Origin: Psychroflexus aestuariivivens
Lineage (GTDB): Bacteria; Bacteroidota; Bacteroidia; Flavobacteriales; Flavobacteriaceae
DNA: 64,000 nucleotides
Assembly (NCBI RefSeq): GCF_004010055.1
Contig: NZ_RQVT01000018.1
Coordinates: forward strand, 186,001 to 250,000
Direction: 5' to 3'
Part shown: positions 45,869 to 54,198 of the stretch, in pieces
Layout of the letters: every line of letters begins with the position of its first letter
Position numbering within the stretch: the stretch's first letter is position 1
Translations under genes and position numbers: made by a program
Notes under the pieces: model-generated
What the model saw: the letters and a program-made list of their open reading frames with translations, nothing else
Told to the model about the DNA's origin: nothing
The model's database searches: none

Positions 45869-46758
45869 GAAAATTATCATCATTTTTAAGATTAATAGCA
45901 TTGCTTGGCATTGCTTGGTTAGGCGTCGAACTTTTGTTAGAAACAGAATCCGGACAATGGGCGATTGTGGAATATCCAATGTCTTGGCTTTTTTTAGGTG
46001 TGGTTTTTCTTTTTGCTCTGGCGATGGAAGCTTCTGTATCGGCTTTGCAAAACACCCTTTATAAGTCATTATCCGAAGAAAAAAGAGAAAAATACCACGA
46101 ACTTGAAACTGATAGATTAGAAAATCTGAAGTCGAAGTTCAATTGGATTTTTATATCTCTAACAAGATCTAAACCCGTTGAAGAGGAAGATGAAATTGAA
46201 CTTGATCACAATTACGATGGAATACGTGAATTGGATAACAAACTTCCGCCTTGGTGGTTGTATAGTTTTTATGCAAGTATTGTTTTTGCCGCAGTTTATC
46301 TTGTGAGATTTCATGTCTTCAATGATTATGATCAAATTGAAGAATATGAAGCTGAAGTCGCTCAAGCTAAAATTGATATAGAAGAATACAAAAAAACTGC
46401 TAAAGACTTAGTTACTATAGAAAATGTATCAGTTCTTGAAGAAGCAGCAGATTTAGAAGTTGGAAATCAAATCTATCTAAATAATTGTGTAGCCTGTCAT
46501 AAAGCTGATGGTGGAGGTGGAATTGGTCCTAATCTAACCGATGAACATTGGATTCTTGGTGGCGGGATTAAAAACGTTTACAAAACTTTAGTTGAAGGCG
46601 GAAGACCTGGAAAAGGTATGGTAGCTTGGAAAAACGATTTTTCACCATACGAGCTTCAGCAAGTTGCGAGTTATGTATTGAGCTTGCAAGGTACAGAACC
46701 AGCAGAACCCAAAGAACCTCAAGGTGAAATTTGGGAAGATGATTCAGATTCAGAATAA
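45865..46758 (+). CDS. ccoP: Cbb3 oxidase subunit III, single-haem CcoP
   Basis: A 297-residue CcoP. Two N-terminal hydrophobic segments (about 7-60) are followed by a charged loop, the CcoP N-terminal block DGIRELDNKLPPWWLY with a third helix, and one cytochrome c domain with CVACH (Cys208-His212), GIGPNLTDEHW and KGMVAWKNDFSP. The usual CcoP has two CxxCH motifs; only one is present here. It would carry electrons to the catalytic subunit. It overlaps ccoQ by 4 nt. Confidence 0.93.
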   Translation: MRKLSSFLRLIALLGIAWLGVELLLETESGQWAIVEYPMSWLFLGVVFLFALAMEASVSALQNTLYKSLSEEKREKYHELETDRLENLKSKFNWIFISLTRSKPVEEEDEIELDHNYDGIRELDNKLPPWWLYSFYASIVFAAVYLVRFHVFNDYDQIEEYEAEVAQAKIDIEEYKKTAKDLVTIENVSVLEEAADLEVGNQIYLNNCVACHKADGGGGIGPNLTDEHWILGGGIKNVYKTLVEGGRPGKGMVAWKNDFSPYELQQVASYVLSLQGTEPAEPKEPQGEIWEDDSDSE

Positions 46759-46776
46759 AACTTAGCAAGCAAAAGT

Positions 46777-48192
46777 ATGGACAATCAGGAAAAGTTTAGA
46801 GACAGTATCGGTACCTTGGATGATGAGGGGAAACGCAAGTGGGTTTATCCAAAGCAGCCAAGTGGCAGATATTATGATTACCGAAAATGGGTAAGCTACG
46901 CACTCTTAATTTTCCTTTTTGCAGCACCTTTTATCAAAATAAACGGCAATCAGTTTTTATTGTTTAATGTATTGGAACGGAAATTCAATATTTTTGGATT
47001 TCCGTTTTGGCCTCAAGATTTTTATCTTTTTGTCATTTCAATGATTATTGGTGTGGTGTTTATCGCACTTTTTACAGTTGCTTTTGGAAGAATTTTCTGT
47101 GGCTGGATTTGTCCTCAAACCATTTTTTTAGAAATGGTTTTCAGAAGAATAGAATATGCCATAGAAGGTGATCGTGGCAAACAAATTAGATTGGATAAAA
47201 TGCCTTGGAATCGCGAAAAGATTGTCAAAAAATCTTCGAAATGGGCTATTTTTGCATTGATTTCCTTTCTAATTGCCAATGTATTTTTAGCCTATTTAGT
47301 CGGTAGCGACCAACTTTTAAAATACATCATCAACGGTCCTTCTGGTCATTTGGGAACTTTCATTCCGCTACTTATTTTTACTGCTGTCTTTTATTTCATT
47401 TTTGCTTGGTTTAGAGAACAAGTCTGCATTATTGCTTGTCCTTATGGCAGATTGCAAGGTGTGCTTTTGGACAATAAATCAGTAGTTGTAGCCTACGATC
47501 ACAAACGCGGTGAGCGAGAAGAAGGACGTCAAAAGTTTAAGAAGAATCAAGATAGGAAAGCCAGTGGAATAGGGGATTGTATCGATTGTTTTCAATGCGT
47601 ACAGGTTTGCCCAACCGGAATTGACATAAGAAACGGAACGCAGTTGGAATGTGTAAATTGTACTGCATGTATTGATGCTTGTGATGATATTATGGTAAAA
47701 GTTGATTTGCCAAAAGGTCTGATTCGTTACGCAAGTGAAGAAAATATAGAAAAGAAAGCCAAATTTAAATTCAATGCCAGAATGAAAGGCTACACGGCTG
47801 TTTTGGCAATATTAATCGGTTTATTGGTTGGCATGCTCATGATTAGAAGTGATGTTGAAGCGAAAGTTTTAAGATTACCTGGTCAAATTTATGAAACAAA
47901 AGACAATGGTAATATTTCCAATGTATTCACTTATAAATTAATCAATAAGACCAACCAAGATATGGATAGTATTCATTTTAAACTGCATAACATTGATGGT
48001 GATTTGAAGCTGGTCAAAAAAGATTATTTTCTGTTGGAAGAAAGTGGGCTAGCCAAAGGCACATTGTTTATAGAAATTGAGCCTGAGTTACTGAAAGAAG
48101 CCAATAACAAAATTGAAATTGGCGTCTACAGCAAAGACGAATTAATAGATATGGCAACCACTAATTTTATGGGGCCAAGAACTTTTAGATAA
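46777..48192 (+). CDS. ccoG: Cbb3 oxidase accessory Fe-S protein CcoG
   Basis: A 471-residue membrane ferredoxin of the CcoG/RdxA/FixG family. It has about five transmembrane helices, the conserved block FCGWICPQTIFLEMVFRR, a second cysteine group in CIIACPYGRLQG, and two ferredoxin-like clusters (CIDCFQCVQVCPTGID and CVNCTACIDACDD). Studied CcoG proteins reduce Cu(II) to Cu(I) for oxidase assembly. The C-terminal part is an Ig-like periplasmic domain. It starts at an ATG 18 nt after ccoP and 6 nt before ccoH. Confidence 0.94.
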   Translation: MDNQEKFRDSIGTLDDEGKRKWVYPKQPSGRYYDYRKWVSYALLIFLFAAPFIKINGNQFLLFNVLERKFNIFGFPFWPQDFYLFVISMIIGVVFIALFTVAFGRIFCGWICPQTIFLEMVFRRIEYAIEGDRGKQIRLDKMPWNREKIVKKSSKWAIFALISFLIANVFLAYLVGSDQLLKYIINGPSGHLGTFIPLLIFTAVFYFIFAWFREQVCIIACPYGRLQGVLLDNKSVVVAYDHKRGEREEGRQKFKKNQDRKASGIGDCIDCFQCVQVCPTGIDIRNGTQLECVNCTACIDACDDIMVKVDLPKGLIRYASEENIEKKAKFKFNARMKGYTAVLAILIGLLVGMLMIRSDVEAKVLRLPGQIYETKDNGNISNVFTYKLINKTNQDMDSIHFKLHNIDGDLKLVKKDYFLLEESGLAKGTLFIEIEPELLKEANNKIEIGVYSKDELIDMATTNFMGPRTFR

Positions 48193-48198
48193 AAAATT

Positions 48199-48645
48199 AT
48201 GAAACTGAATTGGGGAACTTCCATTGTTATCGCATTTGTACTTTTTATAGGTTTCATCATGTTTATGGTGGTGCAAATGGTTTCTAGTAAAGAATTGGAA
48301 CACGACTTGGTCGTCGAATCTTATTATCAAAAAGAATTGACATTCCAGAATGAACTTGATGAGGCACAAAATGCCGTAGATTTAGACGCAGATATAGAGA
48401 TTAAAAAATCGAGCGAAGGGCTAAAGTTTATTTTTCCTGAAACTATAGAATTTTCAAAAATTTCTGGTGAAGTTTTCATGTATCGACCTTCTGATAAAAC
48501 ACTTGATTTTACGGTAGACTTGAAATTGAAAACACAAGAGTTTGTCATTCCAAGACAACTCATTAAATCTGGACGTTGGAATGTCAATTTGAAATTTAAA
48601 ATAGATGAAAAGTCTTATTTAATTAAAAAAGAAATCTTGTTTTAG
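48199..48645 (+). CDS. ccoH: FixH family protein
   Basis: A 148-residue FixH/CcoH protein with one N-terminal transmembrane helix (about residues 8-30) and a periplasmic beta domain. The block DLVVESYYQKELTFQNELDEAQNA is the family signature. CcoH is associated with late assembly of cbb3 oxidase. It starts at an ATG 6 nt after ccoG, and its stop directly abuts the start of the SafE-like gene, so it is clearly in the operon. Confidence 0.9.
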   Translation: MKLNWGTSIVIAFVLFIGFIMFMVVQMVSSKELEHDLVVESYYQKELTFQNELDEAQNAVDLDADIEIKKSSEGLKFIFPETIEFSKISGEVFMYRPSDKTLDFTVDLKLKTQEFVIPRQLIKSGRWNVNLKFKIDEKSYLIKKEILF

Positions 48646-49350
48646 ATGCTTTGGTCGGCTTTCATATTTGGTTTATTAGGAAGTTTGCACTGCGTCGGTA
48701 TGTGTGGGCCAATTGCACTAATGCTACCTGTCGACCGACAAAATAAAACCCGAAAGTTTTTTCAAATTTTCCTCTATCATTTAGGTCGAATTTCGACTTA
48801 TGCATTGATCGGACTCCTTTTTGGCCTGATTGGTGAAAGTTTTGCAATGTTCGGTTTTCAGCAGCAATTGTCCATAATCATAGGTGTTTTGATGTTGCTT
48901 TCTGTAATTTTACCTCAATCGACATTGAATTCAATTAAAATTACACAACCATTATATAGATTCATCGGTAAAATAAAATCTGAAATCGGTCAATCTTTGA
49001 AGAAAAAAGAAATTGATACATTTTTTTATCTAGGATTTCTGAATGGTTTTTTACCCTGTGGATTGGTTTACATGGCGGTTTTCGCTTCAGTTGCAGTTTC
49101 TGACCTTTTGAATAGTTCAGCTTACATGGTGATTTTTGGATTAGGAACTATTCCTTTGATGACTTTAGTGATTTATGCTAAGGATTTCATTCAAAAAATA
49201 ATTAAATTCAATGTTAGAAAAATTATTCCTGTTGCTGTGGGAATTATCGGGATTTTATTTATTTTGAGAGGAATGGGTCTAGGTATTCCATATGTTTCAC
49301 CGAAACCGGCAACAGAACAAGTAGACGCATCAAAGTCGTGTCACTTTTAA
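48646..49350 (+). CDS. Sulfite exporter TauE/SafE-like protein of the cco locus
   Basis: A 234-residue polytopic membrane protein with six predicted helices. The first helix ends in LHCVGMCGPIALM (Cys-x3-Cys with a preceding His) and a later block reads FLNGFLPCGLVYMAVF, both typical of the TauE/SafE-like family found in cbb3 and copper loci (relatives named CcoH2 or YggP-like). A role in copper handling rather than sulfite export is likely. Its ATG directly follows the ccoH stop. Confidence 0.88.
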   Translation: MLWSAFIFGLLGSLHCVGMCGPIALMLPVDRQNKTRKFFQIFLYHLGRISTYALIGLLFGLIGESFAMFGFQQQLSIIIGVLMLLSVILPQSTLNSIKITQPLYRFIGKIKSEIGQSLKKKEIDTFFYLGFLNGFLPCGLVYMAVFASVAVSDLLNSSAYMVIFGLGTIPLMTLVIYAKDFIQKIIKFNVRKIIPVAVGIIGILFILRGMGLGIPYVSPKPATEQVDASKSCHF

Positions 49351-49368
49351 AATTTAAAACTCAATTTT

Positions 49369-50652
49369 ATGCAAAATTATATCGACAAATCAACCGCTGT
49401 ATCTTTAGTCAATAGCGGCGATCGAATTTTCTTTCAAGGTGCCGCCATGACGCCTAAAATTTTAATAGAAGCTTTATGTCATCGCTACGAGAATCTTTCT
49501 GAAGTGGAAATTGTTCAACTTCATACCGAAGGCGAGGCGCTTTATACGCAAGATCCTTATCGAAAAGCTTTCAAAACCAACTCTTGTTTTGTAGGTGGAA
49601 ACGTCAGGAAAGCAGTAAATTCTGATTATGGGGATTATATTCCGATTTTTCTGAGTGAAATTCATCTACTTTTCAAACGCGGAATTTTACCGCTAGATGT
49701 TGCTTTTATCCAAGTATCTCCACCAGACAAACACGGCTATTGTTCATTAGGAACTTCTGTAGATGTCACGCTTGCAGCCATACAATCGGCTAAAAAAGTC
49801 ATCGCCCAAGTGAATCCAAAAGTACCGCGTTCTCACGGTGACGGCATCGTGCACATCAGCCAAATAGATGCTGCTGTAGAAGTCGATATGCCAATTCACG
49901 GGCACGATCCGCTAGTTGCCAATGAAATTGAAGAAAAAATCGGTCAGCATGTGGCACATTTAGTTGAAGACGGTGCAACTTTACAAATGGGAATCGGTGC
50001 TATTCCAAATGCGGTTTTGAATAATTTGTATCATCACAAAGGTTTAGGGATTCATACTGAAATGTTTTCAGATGGAATTTTGCCTTTGGTAGAAAAAGGA
50101 ATTATTACTGGTGAACATAAAGTCGTCAAACCGGGTAAAATTGTGACTTGTTTCGCGATGGGTTCGCAGAAATTATACGATTACATAGATGAAAATCCAA
50201 TGGTACATTTCAAAGAAGCCGCTTATACAAACGACACTGCGATTATAAGAAGAAACCCTAAAGTTACGGCGATTAACTCTGCTATAGAAATAGATTTAAC
50301 TGGACAAATTTGCGCTGATACTATTGGAAGACGACAATATTCTGGTGTTGGCGGTCAGATGGATTTCATTAGAGGTGCATCGCTTTCTGAAGGCGGAAAA
50401 GCTATTATTGCCATGCCTTCAGCAACTTACAAGGGAATTTCCAAAATTACACCATTTCTAAATGAAGGTGCAGGCGTGACCACAACAAGAGCACATGTTC
50501 ATTATGTGGTGACCGAAAATGGCGTGGTCAATTTATATGGAAAAAATTTAAAACAACGTGCCAAAGCTCTGATTTCTATCGCACATCCAGATCATCAGGA
50601 AAGCTTAGAAAAAGCAGCTTTTGAAAGATTTGAATCTTCAAAATTGAACTAA
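49369..50652 (+). CDS. Acetyl-CoA hydrolase/transferase family protein
   Basis: A 427-residue CoA-transferase of the 4-hydroxybutyrate/acetyl-CoA hydrolase type. The glycine-rich block is LQMGIGAIPNAVL and the catalytic Glu lies in HTEMFSDGILPL. Later come GQICADTIG and FIRGASLSEGGKAIIAMPS. It could exchange CoA between acetate and another short acid. It starts at an ATG 18 nt after the SafE-like gene with no terminator, so it probably belongs to the cco transcript. The exact substrate is uncertain. Confidence 0.9.
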   Translation: MQNYIDKSTAVSLVNSGDRIFFQGAAMTPKILIEALCHRYENLSEVEIVQLHTEGEALYTQDPYRKAFKTNSCFVGGNVRKAVNSDYGDYIPIFLSEIHLLFKRGILPLDVAFIQVSPPDKHGYCSLGTSVDVTLAAIQSAKKVIAQVNPKVPRSHGDGIVHISQIDAAVEVDMPIHGHDPLVANEIEEKIGQHVAHLVEDGATLQMGIGAIPNAVLNNLYHHKGLGIHTEMFSDGILPLVEKGIITGEHKVVKPGKIVTCFAMGSQKLYDYIDENPMVHFKEAAYTNDTAIIRRNPKVTAINSAIEIDLTGQICADTIGRRQYSGVGGQMDFIRGASLSEGGKAIIAMPSATYKGISKITPFLNEGAGVTTTRAHVHYVVTENGVVNLYGKNLKQRAKALISIAHPDHQESLEKAAFERFESSKLN

Positions 50653-51036
50653 ATGGAAGATATTGAGAGTAGGGAAGATGTGAGAATTTTAGTCGAAAAG
50701 TTTTATGAGAAAATAAGGCAGAATGATGAAATCGGTCATTTTTTCAATGAAACAATTACAGATTGGGAAGCGCATTTAGAAAAGTTGACTGATTTCTGGG
50801 AAAGCAACTTGTTTTTTAAATCCACATTTACAGGAAATCCAAAGCGGGCTCATATCAAAGTCGATCAAGCATTTGGTGAAAAAATCACCAATTATCACTT
50901 TGGGATTTGGATGAATTTGTGGTTTGAAACCATCGATGAGCTATACAGTGGAGAAATTGCACATCGTGCTAAAACTAATGCGAGAAAAATGTCGGTGCAT
51001 TTGTTTTTAGGAATTTATAAAGCCAGGTCGAAATAG
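50653..51036 (+). CDS. Group III truncated haemoglobin
   Basis: A 127-residue two-over-two truncated haemoglobin: VRILVEKFYEKIRQNDEIGHFF, then FWESNLFFKSTFTGNPKRAH and the haem His region HFGIWMNLWFETID. The length and Trp pattern fit group III. It would bind oxygen, NO or another small ligand in the cytoplasm. Its ATG directly abuts the stop of the CoA-transferase gene, so it is the last gene of the cco-linked run. NO detoxification near a cbb3 oxidase would make sense but is inference. Confidence 0.9.
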   Translation: MEDIESREDVRILVEKFYEKIRQNDEIGHFFNETITDWEAHLEKLTDFWESNLFFKSTFTGNPKRAHIKVDQAFGEKITNYHFGIWMNLWFETIDELYSGEIAHRAKTNARKMSVHLFLGIYKARSK

Positions 51037-51146
51037 GGCTTCCTTCGTATATAAATATTCACGTCAAATAGAAGTTCAGCTTTATAAGACCGCAAACTCT
51101 TATCATTTTTTTTATATTCGTATTTGTACTTCTGAAAACAAATATT

Positions 51147-51713
51147 ATGAAAAACATGTTTTTAGCATTATTAGCGATGAGTTTGTTTGCTTGTAGTAAT
51201 GATGACGACATTCAGGATAACGACCAAGACAACCAAGAATTCTTAAATAGTGTCCTAGGAAGTTATGAATTGAAAGCAGCTTATACCGATGTTACTCTAG
51301 ATTTAAATCACGACGGCAAGAAAACCACCGATCTTTTTGAAGAAGCCACATTTTGCAATATGTCTTCACTTCTAGAGTCATATAGAGGTTGGATTACTGA
51401 TGAAAATTTTTCTGAAATTGCGATTAAAATTCCCTACTCATACTATCTTGTAGAAACTGAAAATTTCAGTACTTGTTTAATGGATACTACTGTGTTTTAT
51501 AAAATCAATATTGATGAAGACCAAGAAGAAGTATCTTTGATTCCTAATGATTTTGAAGATGATTTCATTTCTGAATTCAATGCGGTATTTGTAGAGATGT
51601 ATTGGGAAAATGAAGTGGCATATTTTACCATAGAAAAAGAATTCTATAATTCTAACGGCGAGTGGCAAGAAGCGACGCTTTATATGGAATATGAGAAATT
51701 TCGAGATAAATAA
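51147..51713 (+). CDS. Hypothetical lipoprotein (lipocalin-like pattern)
   Basis: A 188-residue lipoprotein with lipobox LFACSN (Cys near residue 16) and an acidic Asp/Asn/Gln linker (DDDIQDNDQDNQEF). The mature domain begins GSYELKAAYTDVTLDLNHDG, a pattern seen in lipocalin-like Bacteroidota lipoproteins, and continues as a beta-rich domain with two further cysteines (residues in FCNMSS and STCLMDT). No family is certain. It starts at an ATG and a terminator follows. Confidence 0.72.
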   Translation: MKNMFLALLAMSLFACSNDDDIQDNDQDNQEFLNSVLGSYELKAAYTDVTLDLNHDGKKTTDLFEEATFCNMSSLLESYRGWITDENFSEIAIKIPYSYYLVETENFSTCLMDTTVFYKINIDEDQEEVSLIPNDFEDDFISEFNAVFVEMYWENEVAYFTIEKEFYNSNGEWQEATLYMEYEKFRDK

Positions 51714-51743
51714 CATTCAAAATAATTATTTTAATTGAGATTT

Positions 51744-51772
51744 AAATCCCTGCTTTTTTGTGGGGATTTTTT
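51744..51772 (+). terminator. Terminator after the lipoprotein gene
   Basis: AAATCCC at 51744-51750 pairs with GGGATTT at 51763-51769. Two wobble pairs and one C-G pair extend the stem to 10 bp around a TTTTTT loop, and a T-rich tail follows. Confidence 0.75.
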
Positions 51773-51808
51773 ATACTTGGCATTATGACCAATACAGTTA
51801 AGTTCAAG

Positions 51809-51839
51809 TTTGATATTGGTATAATTTGCACGATATTTG
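51809..51839 (+). promoter_or_regulatory. Putative promoter of the thioredoxin gene
   Basis: TTTG at 51809-51812, a 19-nt spacer and GATATTTG at 51832-51839 (one change from TAnnTTTG), 30 nt before the ATG at 51870. Confidence 0.45.
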
Positions 51840-51869
51840 AATAGAGGTTTTTAATGAAAACAATAAATT

Positions 51870-52163
51870 ATGAGTAAGTTTAGTCAGATTATTTCAGGAG
51901 ACACACCGGTTTTAGTAGATTTCTTTGCAGATTGGTGCGGCCCTTGTAAAACTTTAGCACCAATTCTAAAAGACCTCAAAGCGGATTTAGGCGATGAGGT
52001 GAAAATTGTAAAAATAGATGTTGATAAAAATCAAAGTTTAGCCGCAAAATATCAAGTGCGTGGCGTTCCAACACTGATTTTATTTAAAAATGGAGAACAA
52101 CAATGGCGACAAAGTGGTGTCCTACAAAAAGATGACTTAATCAAAGTGATTGAGTCTGTCTAA
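51870..52163 (+). CDS. trxA: Thioredoxin
   Basis: A 97-residue cytoplasmic thioredoxin, without signal peptide. The redox motif WCGPC is near residues 23-27 ([14 protein letters not shown]) and the cis-proline is in [13 protein letters not shown]. It is a few residues shorter at the N-terminus than the 105-109 typical of TrxA, as are many Bacteroidota thioredoxins. It keeps cytoplasmic dithiols reduced through thioredoxin reductase. A single gene with its own promoter and an ATG start. Other thioredoxins probably exist in the genome, so trxA is used loosely. Confidence 0.9.
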   Translation: MSKFSQIISGDTPVLVDFFADWCGPCKTLAPILKDLKADLGDEVKIVKIDVDKNQSLAAKYQVRGVPTLILFKNGEQQWRQSGVLQKDDLIKVIESV

Positions 52164-52185
52164 ATTTAAAAGTATATTTCTGAAA

Positions 52186-52842
52186 TTAGTTATTTTCTAA
52201 AGAAACGATAAGCCCTAAAGCAAAAGTGACGAAATTATTTTTATTCAAATAATCACTCTCCTGACGTGGTGCATCTATTGAGTTTGACAAAGAAAAATGA
52301 AAATTTGAACTAGCAAAAGCACGTAATGTTTGTTTTTCATTTAAGTAATACGAAACCTGTAAATCATTTTTTATGCCGTTATAATTTAAAATGTAGTTTC
52401 CAGTAAAATAGCTATTTCCTTCATTAACTTTGTGCCTTATGCTTCCATTAAAATATCCAAAATTTATGGTAGCGAGCAAGTTTTTGGTAATGAAATGTTC
52501 GTAATACACGAAAAAACTTAAAGTTGCCAAATGTTCTTTTTCAAAATTATCGCCTAGAAATACTTGACTATCCAACGATAGTTCAGTTCGGGAATAATTA
52601 ATTCCAATGCCACCTAAATTTTTTATTCCTCCTAAAATTCCCACGTTGATGCCTAAACTTGGGTCATAAGCTTCACTGAAGTAGCCATCGCTTAGACTTG
52701 ATAACAATTGACCGCCAGCAGTTATTTGAACTGTAAAATTGTCGTCATAACGTTGATCTAGATCATTCAAATTAGTACTTAAACTATCGGTTTGAGCAAT
52801 TATAATTTGACAAAATAAAAGTAAGCAAAGTGTTTTTTTCAT
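52186..52842 (-). CDS. Hypothetical outer-membrane beta-barrel-like protein
   Basis: A 218-residue protein with a signal peptide (MKKTLCLLLFCQIIIAQ) and a mature part made of alternating amphipathic strands with many Gly, Asn, Tyr and Phe residues (YEHFITKNLLATINFGYFNG), ending in a hydrophobic strand with aromatic residues (FVTFALGLIVSLENN). This suggests a small outer-membrane barrel of about eight strands. No family is recognised. It starts at an ATG 2 nt after the lipoprotein gene and is in an operon with it. Confidence 0.7.
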   Translation of the reverse strand: MKKTLCLLLFCQIIIAQTDSLSTNLNDLDQRYDDNFTVQITAGGQLLSSLSDGYFSEAYDPSLGINVGILGGIKNLGGIGINYSRTELSLDSQVFLGDNFEKEHLATLSFFVYYEHFITKNLLATINFGYFNGSIRHKVNEGNSYFTGNYILNYNGIKNDLQVSYYLNEKQTLRAFASSNFHFSLSNSIDAPRQESDYLNKNNFVTFALGLIVSLENN

Positions 52843-52844
52843 AA

Positions 52845-53282
52845 TTATTCAGATGGAATCAGTTGAATTGTGCCTAAATCATAATACAATTGGTCAGTAT
52901 TTACAGGAATTATAACATTATCTCTTTCTATAAATTCACCTTCAAATAAATACCTGAATTCGAGATCTGATGCTTCGAGATATAAAACCAAATCCAAAAA
53001 ATTAGTGCCAGGAAAATACATTTTGAATTCCCCAGCGGAATTGGTAGAAACGTTCATCCTTAAACTAATCGGGTTGCTGTAAAATGAATTGTTGATAATG
53101 TATTCATGCTCATTTTCACCTAGAAAAATCTTTAAATTTTCAACTGGTTGATTATTTTCATCGACAACTTTGCCTTCAAAAACATTTACAACATTATTCC
53201 TGAATTCATTTTTACAGCTAACTAAACTCAGTAGAAGGCAAGCTGAAATTAGCTTGAATATAAAACGATTGGTCGATTTCAT
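52845..53282 (-). CDS. Lipoprotein with carboxypeptidase-regulatory-like domain
   Basis: A 145-residue lipoprotein (lipobox LVSCKN, Cys near residue 22) with a CarboxypepD_reg-like/Ig-like domain: VFEGKVVDENNQPVENLKIFLGEN and STNSAGEFKMYFPG are the usual start and middle of that fold. It probably binds or displays at the outer membrane together with the barrel-like protein encoded next. The ATG at 53282 is used because the -7 element ends 3 nt upstream; a TTG at 53288 overlaps that element. Confidence 0.75.
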   Translation of the reverse strand: MKSTNRFIFKLISACLLLSLVSCKNEFRNNVVNVFEGKVVDENNQPVENLKIFLGENEHEYIINNSFYSNPISLRMNVSTNSAGEFKMYFPGTNFLDLVLYLEASDLEFRYLFEGEFIERDNVIIPVNTDQLYYDLGTIQLIPSE

Positions 53283-53285
53283 TTT

Positions 53286-53318
53286 CAAACATAATAAAAA
53301 AGAGGCTAATTTTGCAAA
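53286..53318 (-). promoter_or_regulatory. Promoter of the lipoprotein/barrel operon
   Basis: On the minus strand: TTTG at 53318-53315, a 21-nt spacer and TATGTTTG at 53293-53286. Only 3 nt lie between the -7 element and the ATG at 53282. The -33 element lies in the loop of the terminator of the preceding universal stress protein gene. Confidence 0.6.
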
Positions 53319-53326
53319 AAGCCTCT
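53295..53326 (-). terminator. Terminator of the universal stress protein gene
   Basis: AGAGGCT at 53326-53320 on the minus strand pairs with AGCCTCT at 53307-53301 (7-bp stem, 12-nt loop), followed by a T-run. It lies 28 nt after the stop at 53354 and overlaps the next promoter. Confidence 0.78.
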
Positions 53327-53353
53327 ATTAAATTTCGGTAAAGTTTTAAATAT

Positions 53354-54187
53354 TTAGATTTTAAAAGTCATCACTGGCAATTCTGAATGGTTCACCACAT
53401 CTTCACCAATACTGCCATTGAAAAAATGTGACAATCCTTTTCTACCGTGAGTTGGCATGGCTATTAAATCTGCTTTCAGTGATCTAGCACCGTTAATGAC
53501 ACCCTGTTCTATAGTGTAATCGTTATAAATTTCAATATTTTCTCTTGAAAGTGGCACTTCAACTTTATTCAAGAATTTACGCATTTGCTCACGGATTTCT
53601 TCAGTGCTGTAAAATTGATTGCCAGGTAAATTCACATAAAGCAATTGGATTTTAGCATCAAAACTATCAGCAAAATTTTTAGCTTTTTTATAAGCGTCTA
53701 AATTTTCCAATTCAAAATTTGAAGCAAAAACTACATTTTTGATATTGAAATCTTCAATTTCATTTTTTACAACCAAAATTGGAACTTTGGAATATCTTAC
53801 TACTTTTTCTGTATTAGAACCTATGACAATTTCCTCAAAACCAGAACTACCGCTTGATCCCATGACTACCAAATCGATGTCGTTTTTTTCTACGGATTCG
53901 TTGATTCCAAAAGTCGTTGAACCAGATTCTACATTGTCAATCACATTTACGTCTTTTAGAAAGTCTTTATCTAAAAACTTACTAAACCTTTGTTTTGCCA
54001 GTTTCATAAAGAAAATGATTTGCTCATCATCAACATTGAATTGTGCTCCTCCGAATAGTGATTCTGCCAATTCAATAACGTGTAAAACATGCAGTTCTGC
54101 GTTATTTTTTTTAGCCAATTGTGCTGCAATTCTCAAGGCATTTTCAGATGGTTTTGAAAAGTCTACGGGTACTAATATTTTTTTCAT
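53354..54187 (-). CDS. Universal stress protein (two Usp domains)
   Basis: A 277-residue tandem UspA protein. The first domain begins KKILVPVDFSKPSENALRIA and ends with VVMGSSGSSGFEEIVIGS; the second begins NVVFASNFELENLDAYKKA and ends PTHGRKGLSHFFNGSIGED. The G-x2-G-x9-G-S/T nucleotide motif is complete in the first domain and recognisable in the second (HGRKGLSHFFNGSIG). It starts at an ATG 11 nt after the hemN stop and is probably co-transcribed with it, fitting the link of Usp proteins with low-oxygen regulons elsewhere. Confidence 0.9.
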   Translation of the reverse strand: MKKILVPVDFSKPSENALRIAAQLAKKNNAELHVLHVIELAESLFGGAQFNVDDEQIIFFMKLAKQRFSKFLDKDFLKDVNVIDNVESGSTTFGINESVEKNDIDLVVMGSSGSSGFEEIVIGSNTEKVVRYSKVPILVVKNEIEDFNIKNVVFASNFELENLDAYKKAKNFADSFDAKIQLLYVNLPGNQFYSTEEIREQMRKFLNKVEVPLSRENIEIYNDYTIEQGVINGARSLKADLIAMPTHGRKGLSHFFNGSIGEDVVNHSELPVMTFKI

Positions 54188-54198
54188 TGTTTTAGGTT

